From: Microbacterium sp. MYb45
Lineage (GTDB): Bacteria > Actinomycetota > Actinomycetes > Actinomycetales > Microbacteriaceae
Reading direction: 5' to 3'
Assembly (NCBI RefSeq): GCF_002979655.1
Contig: NZ_PCPG01000003.1
Span: 124,001 to 188,000, forward strand
Length of the DNA: 64,000 nt
Numbering within the stretch: the stretch's first letter is position 1; every line of letters starts with the position of its first letter. Positions 43,109 to 52,553 of the stretch are shown here, piece after piece. A program made the position numbers and the translations under genes. The notes beneath the pieces were generated by a model. The model was not told the origin of the DNA. It saw only the letters and a list, made by a program, of their open reading frames with translations, and did no database searches.

Positions 43109-44380
43109 ATGAATCGTCAGCGAATGACCGCGAGCGCCGTCGCCGCCGTCGCCGTTCTCTCCCTCAGCCTCACCGCATGCGCATCCGGCGCAGGACCCGC
43201 TGACGGCGGTGAGGCGAGCATCGACTATGTGATCTGGGATGCCAACGCCCTCGAGCCGTACAAGGACGTGATCGCCGCCTTCAATGAAGAGCACCCCGAG
43301 ATCACGGTCAACATCCAGGCCCTCCCCTGGGACCAGTACTGGACCAAGCTGCAGACCCAGGCCTCGAGCAAGACGCTGCCGGACGTCTTCTGGATCAACG
43401 AGCCCAACGCCGGCCTGTACGCCACCAACGGCGCACTCGCCGCCGTCGACACCGCAAACGGGATCGACCCCGCGAACTTCCCTGACGCGTCGATCCAGAG
43501 TTACACCTTCGACGGCGAGCTATACGCCGCTCCGACCGGCTACGCGACGATGGGCGTCTGGTACAACACCGCTCTCTTCGATCAGGCGGGCGTCGCATAC
43601 CCGGCCGACGGGTGGACGCAGGAGGACTTCGTCGCCGCAGCGACGGCCATCAGCACCGCGCTCGGTTCCGAAGGCGTGTTCGGTGCTGCCGCCGCCCCGT
43701 GGACCGGTCAGGAGACCTCGTACAACACCATCTACCAGTCCGGAGGTGAAGTCATCTCCGAAGACGGCACCACCTCGGGCTACGACGACCCCGGCACGAT
43801 CGCGGGCGTCAAGCTCTGGGTCGACCTCGCTCAGGCGGGAGTCTCCCCGTCCGTCGCCCAGATCACTGACACTCCCATCCCGCAGTACTTCACCTCGGGC
43901 AAGCTGGCCATGATGTGGTCCGGCCCGTGGAACGCGAACTCCCTGAAGGACAGCGAGATCGCAGACACCGTGGCGGTAGCTCCGCTCCCGACCGGAGAGT
44001 CCGACCTCGTCACCACGATCCAGGGCGGCGCCGACGCCGTGTCGGCCTACTCGGAGAACAAGGAGGCCGCGCAGACCTTCCAGGCGTTCCTCGGCTCGAA
44101 GGAGGCCCAGGAGCTCTACGGTGCCGCGGGCCTCGGCATCCCCGCCTTCAACGGTGTCGCCTCGAGCTTCACCGACGCGTTCCCGCAGTGGGACCTCTCG
44201 CTGTTCAGCGACCAGGCCGCGCACGCCGCCCCGTACCCGGTGTCGCTGAACACCGCGGCGTGGAACACGCTCGAGAACGAGTACCTCACCAAGGCGTGGA
44301 GTGGCGAGCTCACCGTCGAGGAAGCGTGCACACAGCTGGCGGCGGCGATGAACGACGTGCTCGCCGCTGAGCGGAAGTGA
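43109..44380 (+). CDS. Sugar-binding lipoprotein of a CUT1-type ABC importer
   Basis: A 423-residue family 1 binding protein: signal peptide with lipobox LTAC (Cys about 24), then YVIWDANALEPYKDVIAAFNEEHPEITV, LPDVFWINEPNAGLYATNG, TTIQGGADAVSAYSENKEAAQTF. Trp- and Tyr-rich pocket segments point to a saccharide. The ATG at 43109 follows AGGACCAAG. First gene of a seven-gene operon. Confidence 0.92.
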   Translation: MNRQRMTASAVAAVAVLSLSLTACASGAGPADGGEASIDYVIWDANALEPYKDVIAAFNEEHPEITVNIQALPWDQYWTKLQTQASSKTLPDVFWINEPNAGLYATNGALAAVDTANGIDPANFPDASIQSYTFDGELYAAPTGYATMGVWYNTALFDQAGVAYPADGWTQEDFVAAATAISTALGSEGVFGAAAAPWTGQETSYNTIYQSGGEVISEDGTTSGYDDPGTIAGVKLWVDLAQAGVSPSVAQITDTPIPQYFTSGKLAMMWSGPWNANSLKDSEIADTVAVAPLPTGESDLVTTIQGGADAVSAYSENKEAAQTFQAFLGSKEAQELYGAAGLGIPAFNGVASSFTDAFPQWDLSLFSDQAAHAAPYPVSLNTAAWNTLENEYLTKAWSGELTVEEACTQLAAAMNDVLAAERK

Positions 44381-45318
44381 TGACCACCACCACGGTGAGT
44401 CGCGGGCGGGTGGCGGCTCCGGCCGCCACCCGCCCCGTGCGGCGCTCCCCGAAGTACGACGGCGTCTGGCCGTGGATCTTCCTCGTGCCGATCCTCGTGC
44501 CGTTGGCCATCTTCTTCATCTGGCCGCTGCTGCGGACGTTCTACTACAGCTTCACGACCTGGGGCTTCTTCGGCGACGTCAGCTGGGCGGGAATCGACAA
44601 CTACGTCCGGCTGTTCAACGATCCCGACTTCGCGCTCGCGCTCGGCAACACCGCCATCTACACCGCGATCGTGATGCTCAACGTGCCGATCGCCGTGTAC
44701 CTCGCAGCGCTCATCAACCGGCCGGGTCTGCGGTTCAAAGGTCTCTACCGCACGCTGTACTTCCTGCCGGTGGTCACGATGCCGGTCGCGGTCGCCATCG
44801 TCTGGCGGATGCTCTACAGCGGGGACTTCGGCCTCATCAACGCCTTCCTCGGACTCTTCGGAATCCAGGGGCCGTACTGGCTCTCGACGCCGGGGCTCTC
44901 CCTCGTCGCGGTCGCCATCGTCGGCATCTGGCTCTCGCTCGGGTTCAACATCATCGTCTTCAGCGCCGGGTTGTCCAGCATCCCTCCGGACCTGTACGAG
45001 GCCGCCTCGATCGACGGGGCGAGTCCCGCGCGGCAGTTCCGCAGCATCACTCTGCCACTGCTCACCCCGACGATCTTCTTCATCAGTGTGCTGACCCTGA
45101 TCGGCGGCTTCCAGGTCTTCGATCTGATCTTCGTGATGCTGGGCACCGGTCCCAACGCCGCCCGATCGCAGACCCTCGTGTACTTCTTCTACAACGAGGG
45201 CTTCCTGCAGAACGACAAGGGGTACGCCACCGCGATCGGCGTCGTGATCATCGTCATGATCGCGATCCTCACCGCCATCCAGTTCCGTCTGCAGAAGAAG
45301 TGGGTGCACTATGAGTGA
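44380..45318 (+). CDS. Sugar ABC permease (MalF/UgpA type)
   Basis: A 312-residue permease with six membrane segments and the EAA loop DLYEAASIDGASPARQFRSITLPLL. Its ATG overlaps the binding-protein stop (TGATG) and its stop overlaps the next gene by 8 nt. No ATPase gene is present in the operon, so a shared MsiK-type ATPase elsewhere is needed. Confidence 0.93.
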   Translation: MTTTTVSRGRVAAPAATRPVRRSPKYDGVWPWIFLVPILVPLAIFFIWPLLRTFYYSFTTWGFFGDVSWAGIDNYVRLFNDPDFALALGNTAIYTAIVMLNVPIAVYLAALINRPGLRFKGLYRTLYFLPVVTMPVAVAIVWRMLYSGDFGLINAFLGLFGIQGPYWLSTPGLSLVAVAIVGIWLSLGFNIIVFSAGLSSIPPDLYEAASIDGASPARQFRSITLPLLTPTIFFISVLTLIGGFQVFDLIFVMLGTGPNAARSQTLVYFFYNEGFLQNDKGYATAIGVVIIVMIAILTAIQFRLQKKWVHYE

Positions 45319-46162
45319 CCGTCTCGCGCAGAGCCGCAAGGGTCGGCGTTCCGGTCGACAGCTCGGTGCACATGCCGTGCTCCTGATCGGCGGCGTGGTC
45401 ATGGTCTCGCCGTTCATCTATCAGGTGCTGGCGACCTTCATGACGAACGGGCAGATCACGTCGGTGCCGCCGACGCTCTGGCCGACGCAGTGGAATCTCG
45501 ACAACTACGTCGGTGTCTTCGCTCAGGTCCCCTTCCTCCGCCAGATGCTGAACACCATCATCATCACCGTGCTGACCACGGTCGCGACGCTCATCCTCTG
45601 TGCGCTCGGGGGATACGCGTTCGCGCGGATGCGGTTCTTCGCCAAGGGCCCGCTGTTCGCGATCGTGCTCTCCATGCTGATGGTGCCCGGAACGCTTCTG
45701 CTCATTCCGCAGTATCAGACCGTGCAGAGCTTCGGCTGGCTCAACTCCTTCGCGGGCATCGTCGTCCCCGGATTGGTGAACGCCTTCGGGATCTTCATGA
45801 TGAGACAGTTCTTCCTCGGACTGCCCAAGGAGCTCGAAGAGGCGGCGCGACTCGACGGCGCGAACCCCGGCCAGGTGTTCTGGCAGGTCATGCTCCCGCT
45901 GGCGAAGCCGGGCCTGAGCGCGCTCGCGATCCTCACCGCCCTCGCATCCTGGTCCTCCCTGCTCTGGCCGCTCGTCATCGTGAACAGCCAGGACATGATG
46001 CCGCTCGCCGTCGGGCTCGCATCGTTCACGGGAGAGCACGGCTCCGAGTACCCGTCGATGCTCGCCGCGGCGCTCATGGCGATGCTGCCGATCATGATCC
46101 TGTTCCTCGTGATGCAGCGCCGCGTCATCGAGGGCATCGCCTTCTCCGGTCTCAAAGGCTGA
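45311..46162 (+). CDS. Sugar ABC permease (MalG/UgpE type)
   Basis: A 283-residue permease with six membrane segments; the EAA loop is LEEAARLDGANPGQVFWQVMLPLA. It forms the channel with the previous permease. The next gene follows after 26 nt with GAAAGGACAG as ribosome site. Confidence 0.93.
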   Translation: MSDRLAQSRKGRRSGRQLGAHAVLLIGGVVMVSPFIYQVLATFMTNGQITSVPPTLWPTQWNLDNYVGVFAQVPFLRQMLNTIIITVLTTVATLILCALGGYAFARMRFFAKGPLFAIVLSMLMVPGTLLLIPQYQTVQSFGWLNSFAGIVVPGLVNAFGIFMMRQFFLGLPKELEEAARLDGANPGQVFWQVMLPLAKPGLSALAILTALASWSSLLWPLVIVNSQDMMPLAVGLASFTGEHGSEYPSMLAAALMAMLPIMILFLVMQRRVIEGIAFSGLKG

Positions 46163-46188
46163 GACCGACCTTCCGAAAGGACAGCTCG

Positions 46189-49100
46189 ATGAAGAGACGT
46201 ACGTTCCTCGGCGTCATGGCCGCACCCATGCTGATCGCCCTCGTGGACGGCACTTCCCGTCCGGCATCCGCCTTCGCGGGCACCGGGGCCGCGTCGGCGC
46301 ATCCGCTCACGACGACGGCGGGGCGGTCGACGTTCCGGGTGGGGACCCATCGCGGCGCTCCCTGCCTCTTCGTCGACGACGCCCCGCGCTTCCCGATGTA
46401 TCTGTTCGAGCAGGAGGTGTCCGTCGCCGACGGGCAGACCTTCAGCGACGCCGGCGTGGAGTTCTACTCCTTCATCGAGAAGGACTCTTACCTCGATCTC
46501 GGATGGAAGGGCGCGAGCTGGCAGGACTTCTCGGTGATAGATCGCGTCATGCAGACGTTCGAGGATCATGTGCCGACCGGCTATGCCATGCCGCGGGTGC
46601 ACCTGTGGGCGCCTGACTGGTGGCTCGACGCCCACCCCGACGACCTGGTCGACTATGCGATCGACCCCGGAACGGCCGACATCCCCCGCGACGCCTCCTT
46701 CGCCTCTGCGACCTGGCGCACGGAGGCGGGTGCCAAGCTCCGCACGATGGTGCGGCACATCCTGGACGGACCGCAAGGCGACCGGACCATGGGCATCACG
46801 CTCGCCGGCGGACTCTACGGCGAGTGGCTCTGCTACAACGCGGAGTACCTGCCCGACACGAGCGAGGCCATGCGCACCGCCTGGATAGGGCATCTCAAGA
46901 CGAAGTACGCGAACAGCGTCGCGCAGCTCCGTGCCGCGTGGGGTGACCCGGCCGTCACCTTTCACACCGTGGTGATCCCGGGCACAGGGGAGCGGCGGGA
47001 GACGGCGAACGGGCTGTTCCGCGATCCTGCCGCGTCGCGCCGCGTGCTGGACTACTACGAGAGTCATCACCGTGTCGTCGTGGAGGCTATCGATCACTTC
47101 GCCTCGATCGTCAAGGACGAGAGCGACGGCACGCTTCTCACGTCCGTCCTCTACGGCTACACCCCGGACCAGGGGTACATGCCGCAGGAGCAGCACCACC
47201 GCGCCGTGGCCGCACTGCACCGGCTCGACTCCGTCGATCTGGTCACCTCGCCGCACTCCTACTATCGGCGTGCTCCCGGTGACGACGGCGCCTACCGCAC
47301 CTATACCGAGAGCCTCGCGCTGCACGGCAAGCTCTTCATCGACGAGGCAGACGACCGCACGCACCTCGCGACGAGCCCCATCCTGTTCATCTACGCGACC
47401 ACCATGGCCGAATCCCTCGGCATCATCCGTCGGGCTTTCGGTCAGGCTGTGACCCACGCTACGGGCATGTGGTACATGGATCACTCCTCGGGACTCTGGT
47501 ACGCCGATCCTGCATTCGGTGCGGAGTTCGCGAAGCTCAAGCACTGGGGCGACTACTCGATGAACGTCTCGCGCGCCCGGTCCTCGGAGGTCGCCGTGAT
47601 CAGCGTGCCGACCGCCGAGCTCGTGCTCGGCGGCGAGACCGACACGACGGCCAAGCTCTACGAAGGGCCGTCTCTCGGCAGCCGCCAGGGCATCGGCGAG
47701 CTGAGCCGCGCGGGAGCGCCCTTCGACCGCTTCACGATCGACGACCTGGTCGACGGGCTGGTCCCCACGCACTACAAGGTCTACGTGTTCCCCGACGCCT
47801 TCCGCCTGAACGCCGCCCAGCGGGTAGCGATCACCGCGCTCAAGTCCGGTGGCCGCACGCTCGTCTGGGGCTGGGCACCCGGGTACGCGGGAGACTCCGG
47901 CCTCTCGAAGGCCGACGTCGAGGCGCTCACCGGGTTCAGCCTCACGCAGGTCAACGCTCCTACGTCGTCACCACCCGACCCGAGCACACCGCTGGACAGC
48001 GAGGACTTCGAGTCCGGCAGCTTCGCGGGCACGGGGTACTCGGCCGGGGCGGGCGGGGCGGCGGGGACGATCATCGCGACGGCGGGCGAGGTGATCGGCG
48101 GGACGCGATCGGTCAAAGGCAGCGCACCGGCCAGCACCGACTGGCACGAGTACCTCTACACGAAGGCCGCGTCGATCCCGCTCGAAGCCAACGCGACCTA
48201 TCGGGTGAAGTTCCGAGGTCGCACGATCACTGCCCCGGGTGCCGGCGCATACTTCTATTTCGTCGCCCGCACCGGCACCGGCGGCGTGCCGCAGGATGTC
48301 GGTTCGAATCAGTGGAGCGATGCTCCCGGGTCGGTCTACACGAAGGAGTTCGAGTTCACGCTCAAGAACTACAGCGACTACTACCTGATCTGGGGCATCC
48401 ACGACGGGGGCGCGATCACCGTCGACGACATCACGATCACGAAGGTCAAGAACGCGGGGCTTCCCCCGATGAGCTACCACCTGGACTCGGCCGCGTTCCC
48501 CGGCGTCACGGAGACCTTCGGAGGCGAGATCGCCCTCGAACCGCTGTTCCTCCCGAGCGGAAGCGGATTCACCACGCTCGCCCGCTCGACCGAGAGCACA
48601 CCGCGGCCCGTGATCGCGAGGAAGACGCTGACCGGGTGGACCTCGGTGCTCGCCAGCACTCCGCCGATCCCGTCTCCCGTGCTGCGCAAGCTGTACAGCG
48701 ACGCGGGGGTGCACGTGTACACCGGAGGCGACGACAACCTCGAGGCCAACGCCGCCTGGATCAGCCTGCATGCGAAGACCGCGGGGACGAAGACCGTCAC
48801 TCTCCCGACCCCGGGCCCGCTCTACGACACGGGGAGCGAAACGCTCCTCGGTCTGTCCACGTCCACGGCAACCTTCACGATGGCGAAGGGTGACACGGTG
48901 CTCCTCACCCGGAGCAACCCGCTGGTCACCGGTGGAGTCGTCTTCGGCTTCGAGACGGGGTCCTTCGCCACCAGCCACTTCACGGGAGGGTTCGGCGGAT
49001 CGTACGGCACCATCACCAGCACCCCGTCGCAGGTCGTCTCGGGCAGCCACTCCGCCTACGGGGCGGCGCCTGCAACGACCGACTGGTACGAGTTCCTCTA

Positions 49101-49395
49101 CTCGAATCCCGCGACGATCGCGCTCAGCCCGGATACCTCGTACACCGTGGAGTTCGTCACCAAGACCGGCACGCTCCCCGGGAGCGGCGGTCACTTCTAC
49201 TTCCTCGCGCGATCGCAGGCGGCAGGAGCGCCGAGCGACCGGGGCGTGACGAGCTGGACCGATCCGGTCGCGACCGTGCACAAGAGATCCGTCACGTTCA
49301 CGACCGGCAACCACACCGACTACCGCCTCATCTGGGGCCTGCACAACGGAGGGGCGCTCTCTGTCGATGACATCCTCATCTCACGCAATGACTGA
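46189..49395 (+). CDS. Tat-exported multidomain glycoside hydrolase-like protein
   Basis: A 1068-residue protein. The N-terminus MKRRTFLGVMAAPMLIALVD is a twin-arginine signal peptide. Residues 45-460 look like a clan-A TIM barrel related to GH42/beta-galactosidase-like proteins: PRVHLWAPDWWLDAHP, candidate acid Glu212 in GGLYGEWLCYN, candidate nucleophile Glu386 in KLFIDEADDRTHL. Residues 465-590 resemble a beta-galactosidase trimerisation (Rossmann/amidotransferase-like) domain. Two homologous beta-sandwich modules follow at about 605-742 and 919-1068, separated by another beta region. It presumably releases the sugar imported by the upstream transporter. The frame upstream of 46189 lies inside the permease gene and is not coding. 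Confidence 0.82.
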   Translation: MKRRTFLGVMAAPMLIALVDGTSRPASAFAGTGAASAHPLTTTAGRSTFRVGTHRGAPCLFVDDAPRFPMYLFEQEVSVADGQTFSDAGVEFYSFIEKDSYLDLGWKGASWQDFSVIDRVMQTFEDHVPTGYAMPRVHLWAPDWWLDAHPDDLVDYAIDPGTADIPRDASFASATWRTEAGAKLRTMVRHILDGPQGDRTMGITLAGGLYGEWLCYNAEYLPDTSEAMRTAWIGHLKTKYANSVAQLRAAWGDPAVTFHTVVIPGTGERRETANGLFRDPAASRRVLDYYESHHRVVVEAIDHFASIVKDESDGTLLTSVLYGYTPDQGYMPQEQHHRAVAALHRLDSVDLVTSPHSYYRRAPGDDGAYRTYTESLALHGKLFIDEADDRTHLATSPILFIYATTMAESLGIIRRAFGQAVTHATGMWYMDHSSGLWYADPAFGAEFAKLKHWGDYSMNVSRARSSEVAVISVPTAELVLGGETDTTAKLYEGPSLGSRQGIGELSRAGAPFDRFTIDDLVDGLVPTHYKVYVFPDAFRLNAAQRVAITALKSGGRTLVWGWAPGYAGDSGLSKADVEALTGFSLTQVNAPTSSPPDPSTPLDSEDFESGSFAGTGYSAGAGGAAGTIIATAGEVIGGTRSVKGSAPASTDWHEYLYTKAASIPLEANATYRVKFRGRTITAPGAGAYFYFVARTGTGGVPQDVGSNQWSDAPGSVYTKEFEFTLKNYSDYYLIWGIHDGGAITVDDITITKVKNAGLPPMSYHLDSAAFPGVTETFGGEIALEPLFLPSGSGFTTLARSTESTPRPVIARKTLTGWTSVLASTPPIPSPVLRKLYSDAGVHVYTGGDDNLEANAAWISLHAKTAGTKTVTLPTPGPLYDTGSETLLGLSTSTATFTMAKGDTVLLTRSNPLVTGGVVFGFETGSFATSHFTGGFGGSYGTITSTPSQVVSGSHSAYGAAPATTDWYEFLYSNPATIALSPDTSYTVEFVTKTGTLPGSGGHFYFLARSQAAGAPSDRGVTSWTDPVATVHKRSVTFTTGNHTDYRLIWGLHNGGALSVDDILISRND

Positions 49396-50383
49396 CCGCG
49401 GGCATCGTCCGATGCCGATCCTTATCGAGACCGATCTCTGCGACGACGTGGACGATGCCGGGGCGATCGCGGTCGCGCACGCCCTCGCCGACCGCGGGCT
49501 CGTCGAGATCCTCGGCATCGGGATCAACACCTCCGGTCACTGGAGCCACAGTGCCGCCCGCGTGCTCAACGACTACTACGGCAGGGCCGAGATCCCCGTC
49601 GGGATCCGGCATCCGATCACCGACGGGATCGGGCCGGAGGACTACGCGCGGGCGATCAGCAGGATGCATCCGCATGCCGCGACACCGGACGTGATGCCGG
49701 ACGCGGTCGCGGTGCTCAGGGAAGCCCTCGCCGGAGCCGATGACGGCACGGTCACGGTCGTCTCGATCGGCTACTTCGGAAACCTGGTCGCGCTGCTGGA
49801 CACCCCCGCCGATGCTCTCAGTGCTCTGAGCGGGCGGGAGCTCGTGGCCACGAAGGTCGCGCGTGCCGTCGTGATGGGCGGTGTCTTCGGTACGCGCGCC
49901 CGGCCCCATCTCGGTGCGGAGCCGCTCGCGGAGACCAACTTCGCGCACGAACCGGGACACACCGCACGGTTCCTCGCGGAGTGGCCGAGCCCGGTGGACT
50001 TCGTGGGATGGGAGACCGCGGCCGACGTCATCACCGGTCGTACGCTCTCGGCCACCCAGGGTGACGACAGCCCGGTGGCGATCGCGTACTCCCTGCACAG
50101 CGGCAAGGGGAACGGACGCCCGAGCTGGGACCTGCTCGCGGTGATGCTCGCCGCCGGTGAGCTCGACGGACGCGTCGCCTTGAGCGGACCCGGCACCGTG
50201 TCGCTCGACGAAGCGGCGGGCACCCTGTGGGCCCCCTCTGCGAGCGGACGCCACCGGTACGCGGTCACCGTCGTCGGTCCGGAGGAACTGTCCGGACTCA
50301 TCGACGACCACTTGGGACGCCCGCCCCTCGCGGGTGCCTGGGGATCCATCAGACAGGAAACGGAGCTCGACGTATGGCGCTGA
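49388..50383 (+). CDS. Nucleoside-hydrolase-like protein
   Basis: A 331-residue protein with the N-terminal Asp cluster of inosine-uridine nucleoside hydrolases, ILIETDLCDDVDDAGAIAVAHAL (D16, D19, D20, D22, D23), where the family consensus is DTDPGxDDA. A further family feature is VVSIGYFGNLVALLD. The canonical D-P-G is changed (D-L-C), so specificity may differ. It would cleave an N- or O-ribosyl-like bond in the cytosol. Overlaps both neighbours (8-10 nt). Confidence 0.82.
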   Translation: MTDRGHRPMPILIETDLCDDVDDAGAIAVAHALADRGLVEILGIGINTSGHWSHSAARVLNDYYGRAEIPVGIRHPITDGIGPEDYARAISRMHPHAATPDVMPDAVAVLREALAGADDGTVTVVSIGYFGNLVALLDTPADALSALSGRELVATKVARAVVMGGVFGTRARPHLGAEPLAETNFAHEPGHTARFLAEWPSPVDFVGWETAADVITGRTLSATQGDDSPVAIAYSLHSGKGNGRPSWDLLAVMLAAGELDGRVALSGPGTVSLDEAAGTLWAPSASGRHRYAVTVVGPEELSGLIDDHLGRPPLAGAWGSIRQETELDVWR

Positions 50384-51555
50384 GGATCGCAGTCGCGGGC
50401 GCAGGATCCCGCGCGGAATTGGCCACCTTCCTTCCCCGGTTCGGAGCGGAGATCGTGGCGGTCGCCGACCCTGCCGCGCGAGGCCGGGAACGCGCGGGCT
50501 CGCTGTTCGGGCACGACGTCCTGGTCGTCGATGACCATCGGGCGCTCCTCGACCTCGACCTCGATGCCGTCTTCGTGCTGACTCCCGACCATACGCACGC
50601 CGAGGTCGCCGTCGATCTTCTCCAGGCCGGAATCGCCGTGTACCTCGAGAAGCCGATCGCGACGCGGCTCGACGATGCCGATCGCATCCTCGAGACCGCC
50701 TTCCGCACGCGCACTCGCCTCGCCGTCGGTCACAACATGCGCCACATGCCGATGGTGCGACTGTTGAAGCGGCTGATCGACGAGGGGACGATCGGCGAGG
50801 TGAAGACCGTGTGGTGCCGGCACTTCGTCGGCCACGGCGGTGACTTCTACTTCAAGGACTGGCACGCCGAGCGGGCGAAGACGACCGGGCTGCTGCTGCA
50901 GAAGGGCGCGCACGACATCGACGTGATCCACTGGCTGGCGGGAGCCCCGAGCCGTGACGTGGTCGCGATGGGCGACCTCATGGTCTACGGCGACGTCGAG
51001 GATCGGCGCGACAACTCCGACCGGATGATGGGCACCCTCGCGAGCCTCGACAACTGGCCGCCGCTCGCGCAGACCGAGCTCAACCCGGTGATCGACATCG
51101 AGGACGTGTCGATCATGACGATGCGTCTCGGCAACGGGGTACTCGCCAGCTACGAGCAGTGCGCGTTCTCGCCCGACTACTGGCGCAACTACACGGTGAT
51201 CGGCACGGAGGGACGCCTGGAGAACCTCGGCGACTCCGACGGCGGCGTGGTGCGGTTGTGGAACAGGCGATCCGAATACAACGGCGCCGGGGACAGGGAC
51301 TACGAGATCCCTCTCGGCGAGGGCACCCATGGTGGGGCGGATGTCGCGATCGTCGAGGAGTTCCTGGGGTTCCTCCGTGGAGAGCGCCAGCTCGAGACGT
51401 CTCCCTCCGAGGCCAGGGACAGCGTCGCCGCGGGCATCGCGGCAACCGCGTCGTTGCGCGCGGGGGCGATGCCGCAGCGGGTTCCGGAGCTCGATCCGCA
51501 GGTGAAGGCGTACTTCGACGGCGGACAGGTGAGCGCCCGCGAGGCGCGTCGATGA
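50374..51555 (+). CDS. Gfo/Idh/MocA-family oxidoreductase
   Basis: A 393-residue protein: N-terminal Rossmann fold RIAVAGAGSRAELATF (a GxGxRG/S variant), the AVYLEKPIATRLDDA motif with catalytic Lys, and a C-terminal substrate domain with LLLQKGAHDIDVIHWLAG (the conserved His-Asp-x2-x-x-His region). Enzymes of this family oxidise or epimerise sugars, inositols or their glycosides with NAD(P). Confidence 0.9.
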   Translation: MALRIAVAGAGSRAELATFLPRFGAEIVAVADPAARGRERAGSLFGHDVLVVDDHRALLDLDLDAVFVLTPDHTHAEVAVDLLQAGIAVYLEKPIATRLDDADRILETAFRTRTRLAVGHNMRHMPMVRLLKRLIDEGTIGEVKTVWCRHFVGHGGDFYFKDWHAERAKTTGLLLQKGAHDIDVIHWLAGAPSRDVVAMGDLMVYGDVEDRRDNSDRMMGTLASLDNWPPLAQTELNPVIDIEDVSIMTMRLGNGVLASYEQCAFSPDYWRNYTVIGTEGRLENLGDSDGGVVRLWNRRSEYNGAGDRDYEIPLGEGTHGGADVAIVEEFLGFLRGERQLETSPSEARDSVAAGIAATASLRAGAMPQRVPELDPQVKAYFDGGQVSAREARR

Positions 51556-52472
51556 GCACGGGATCTGTGGTCGTGCTCGGAGCGGCGAACGTCGACCTGG
51601 TGCTCCGCGTCGATGCCATCCCGGTCCCGGGCGAGACCGTCAGCGCGCGTGGCTCGGAGGTGCACGCCGGGGGGAAGGGGTTGAACCAGGCGGTCGCGGC
51701 GGCGCGCTCCGGGGCACGGACGAGACTCCTCGCGGCGGTCGGGGACGACGAGCACGGGCGGTTCCTCCGCGCCGAGGCCGAGGAGGCGGGTGTCGACGCC
51801 CGCGGAGTGCGCGTCGTCGCGGAGCGGACGGGCAGCGCGTACGTCGTCGTCGACTCTCGGGGTGAGAACAGCATCGTGATCGACGGCGGGGCGAACTCGA
51901 CGCTTCGTGGCGTGAGCGAGCTCGAACGTCACGCGATCGCCGGGGCGGACGTCGTGGCGCTGCAGCGGGAGTGCCCGGCCGGATCCGCGTTCGACGCGGC
52001 CGAGGCGGCGCGGGCTGCCGGCCGCACCGTGATCCTCAATGCGGCTCCCGCTCAGGGTCTGCCCGAGAAGCTGCTGGCGCTTGTCGATGTGCTCATCGTC
52101 AACGAAGGCGAGGCCGCGACGATCCTCCGCGATCTCGGCCAGGCCGCTGCGGGCGGGAGCATCGAAGGTCAGGTCCGCGCCCTCGCGGAGCGGGTGCCGG
52201 CGGTCGTGGTGACGAGGGGAGCCGCTGGGCTCATGCTCGGCCGGGGCGACGAGGTCATCGCCGTGCCCGCGCATCGGGTCGAGGTCGTCGACACGACGGG
52301 GGCCGGCGACACGTTCTGCGGCGCGCTCGCGGCCGAGGTCGCCCGCGGCAGCGCCCTGGAAGAGGCCTGCCGATACGCGTCGGCCGCGGCGGCGCTCTCC
52401 GTCGGGCGACGGGGAGCGGTCGCCTCGATCCCGACGCGGTCGCAGGTGGAGGAGCTGCTCGCACAGTCGTGA
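51552..52472 (+). CDS. PfkB-family sugar kinase (ribokinase-like)
   Basis: A 306-residue kinase with N-terminal VVLGAANVDLVLRVDAIPVPGET, HAGGKGLNQAVAAARSGA (PfkB signature 1), and C-terminal DTTGAGDTFCGALAAEVARG with catalytic Asp. This pattern is close to ribokinases. It overlaps the dehydrogenase gene by ATGA and ends the operon. With the nucleoside-hydrolase-like protein it would yield a phosphorylated pentose, but the substrate is not proven. Confidence 0.9.
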   Translation: MSTGSVVVLGAANVDLVLRVDAIPVPGETVSARGSEVHAGGKGLNQAVAAARSGARTRLLAAVGDDEHGRFLRAEAEEAGVDARGVRVVAERTGSAYVVVDSRGENSIVIDGGANSTLRGVSELERHAIAGADVVALQRECPAGSAFDAAEAARAAGRTVILNAAPAQGLPEKLLALVDVLIVNEGEAATILRDLGQAAAGGSIEGQVRALAERVPAVVVTRGAAGLMLGRGDEVIAVPAHRVEVVDTTGAGDTFCGALAAEVARGSALEEACRYASAAAALSVGRRGAVASIPTRSQVEELLAQS

Positions 52473-52553
52473 CGCGGGAAGTCGAGTCGACCTCCTCCCC
52501 GCGCTGCCGCACCGCAGGAGTAGCCTGACGGCATCCGATGAGTGGAGGCTGTC

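Noticed and set aside
45490..46188. In-frame N-terminal extension of the large hydrolase
   Set aside because: It overlaps the second permease in another frame and reads as Arg/His-rich shadow sequence. The ATG at 46189 has a ribosome site and begins a clear twin-arginine signal.
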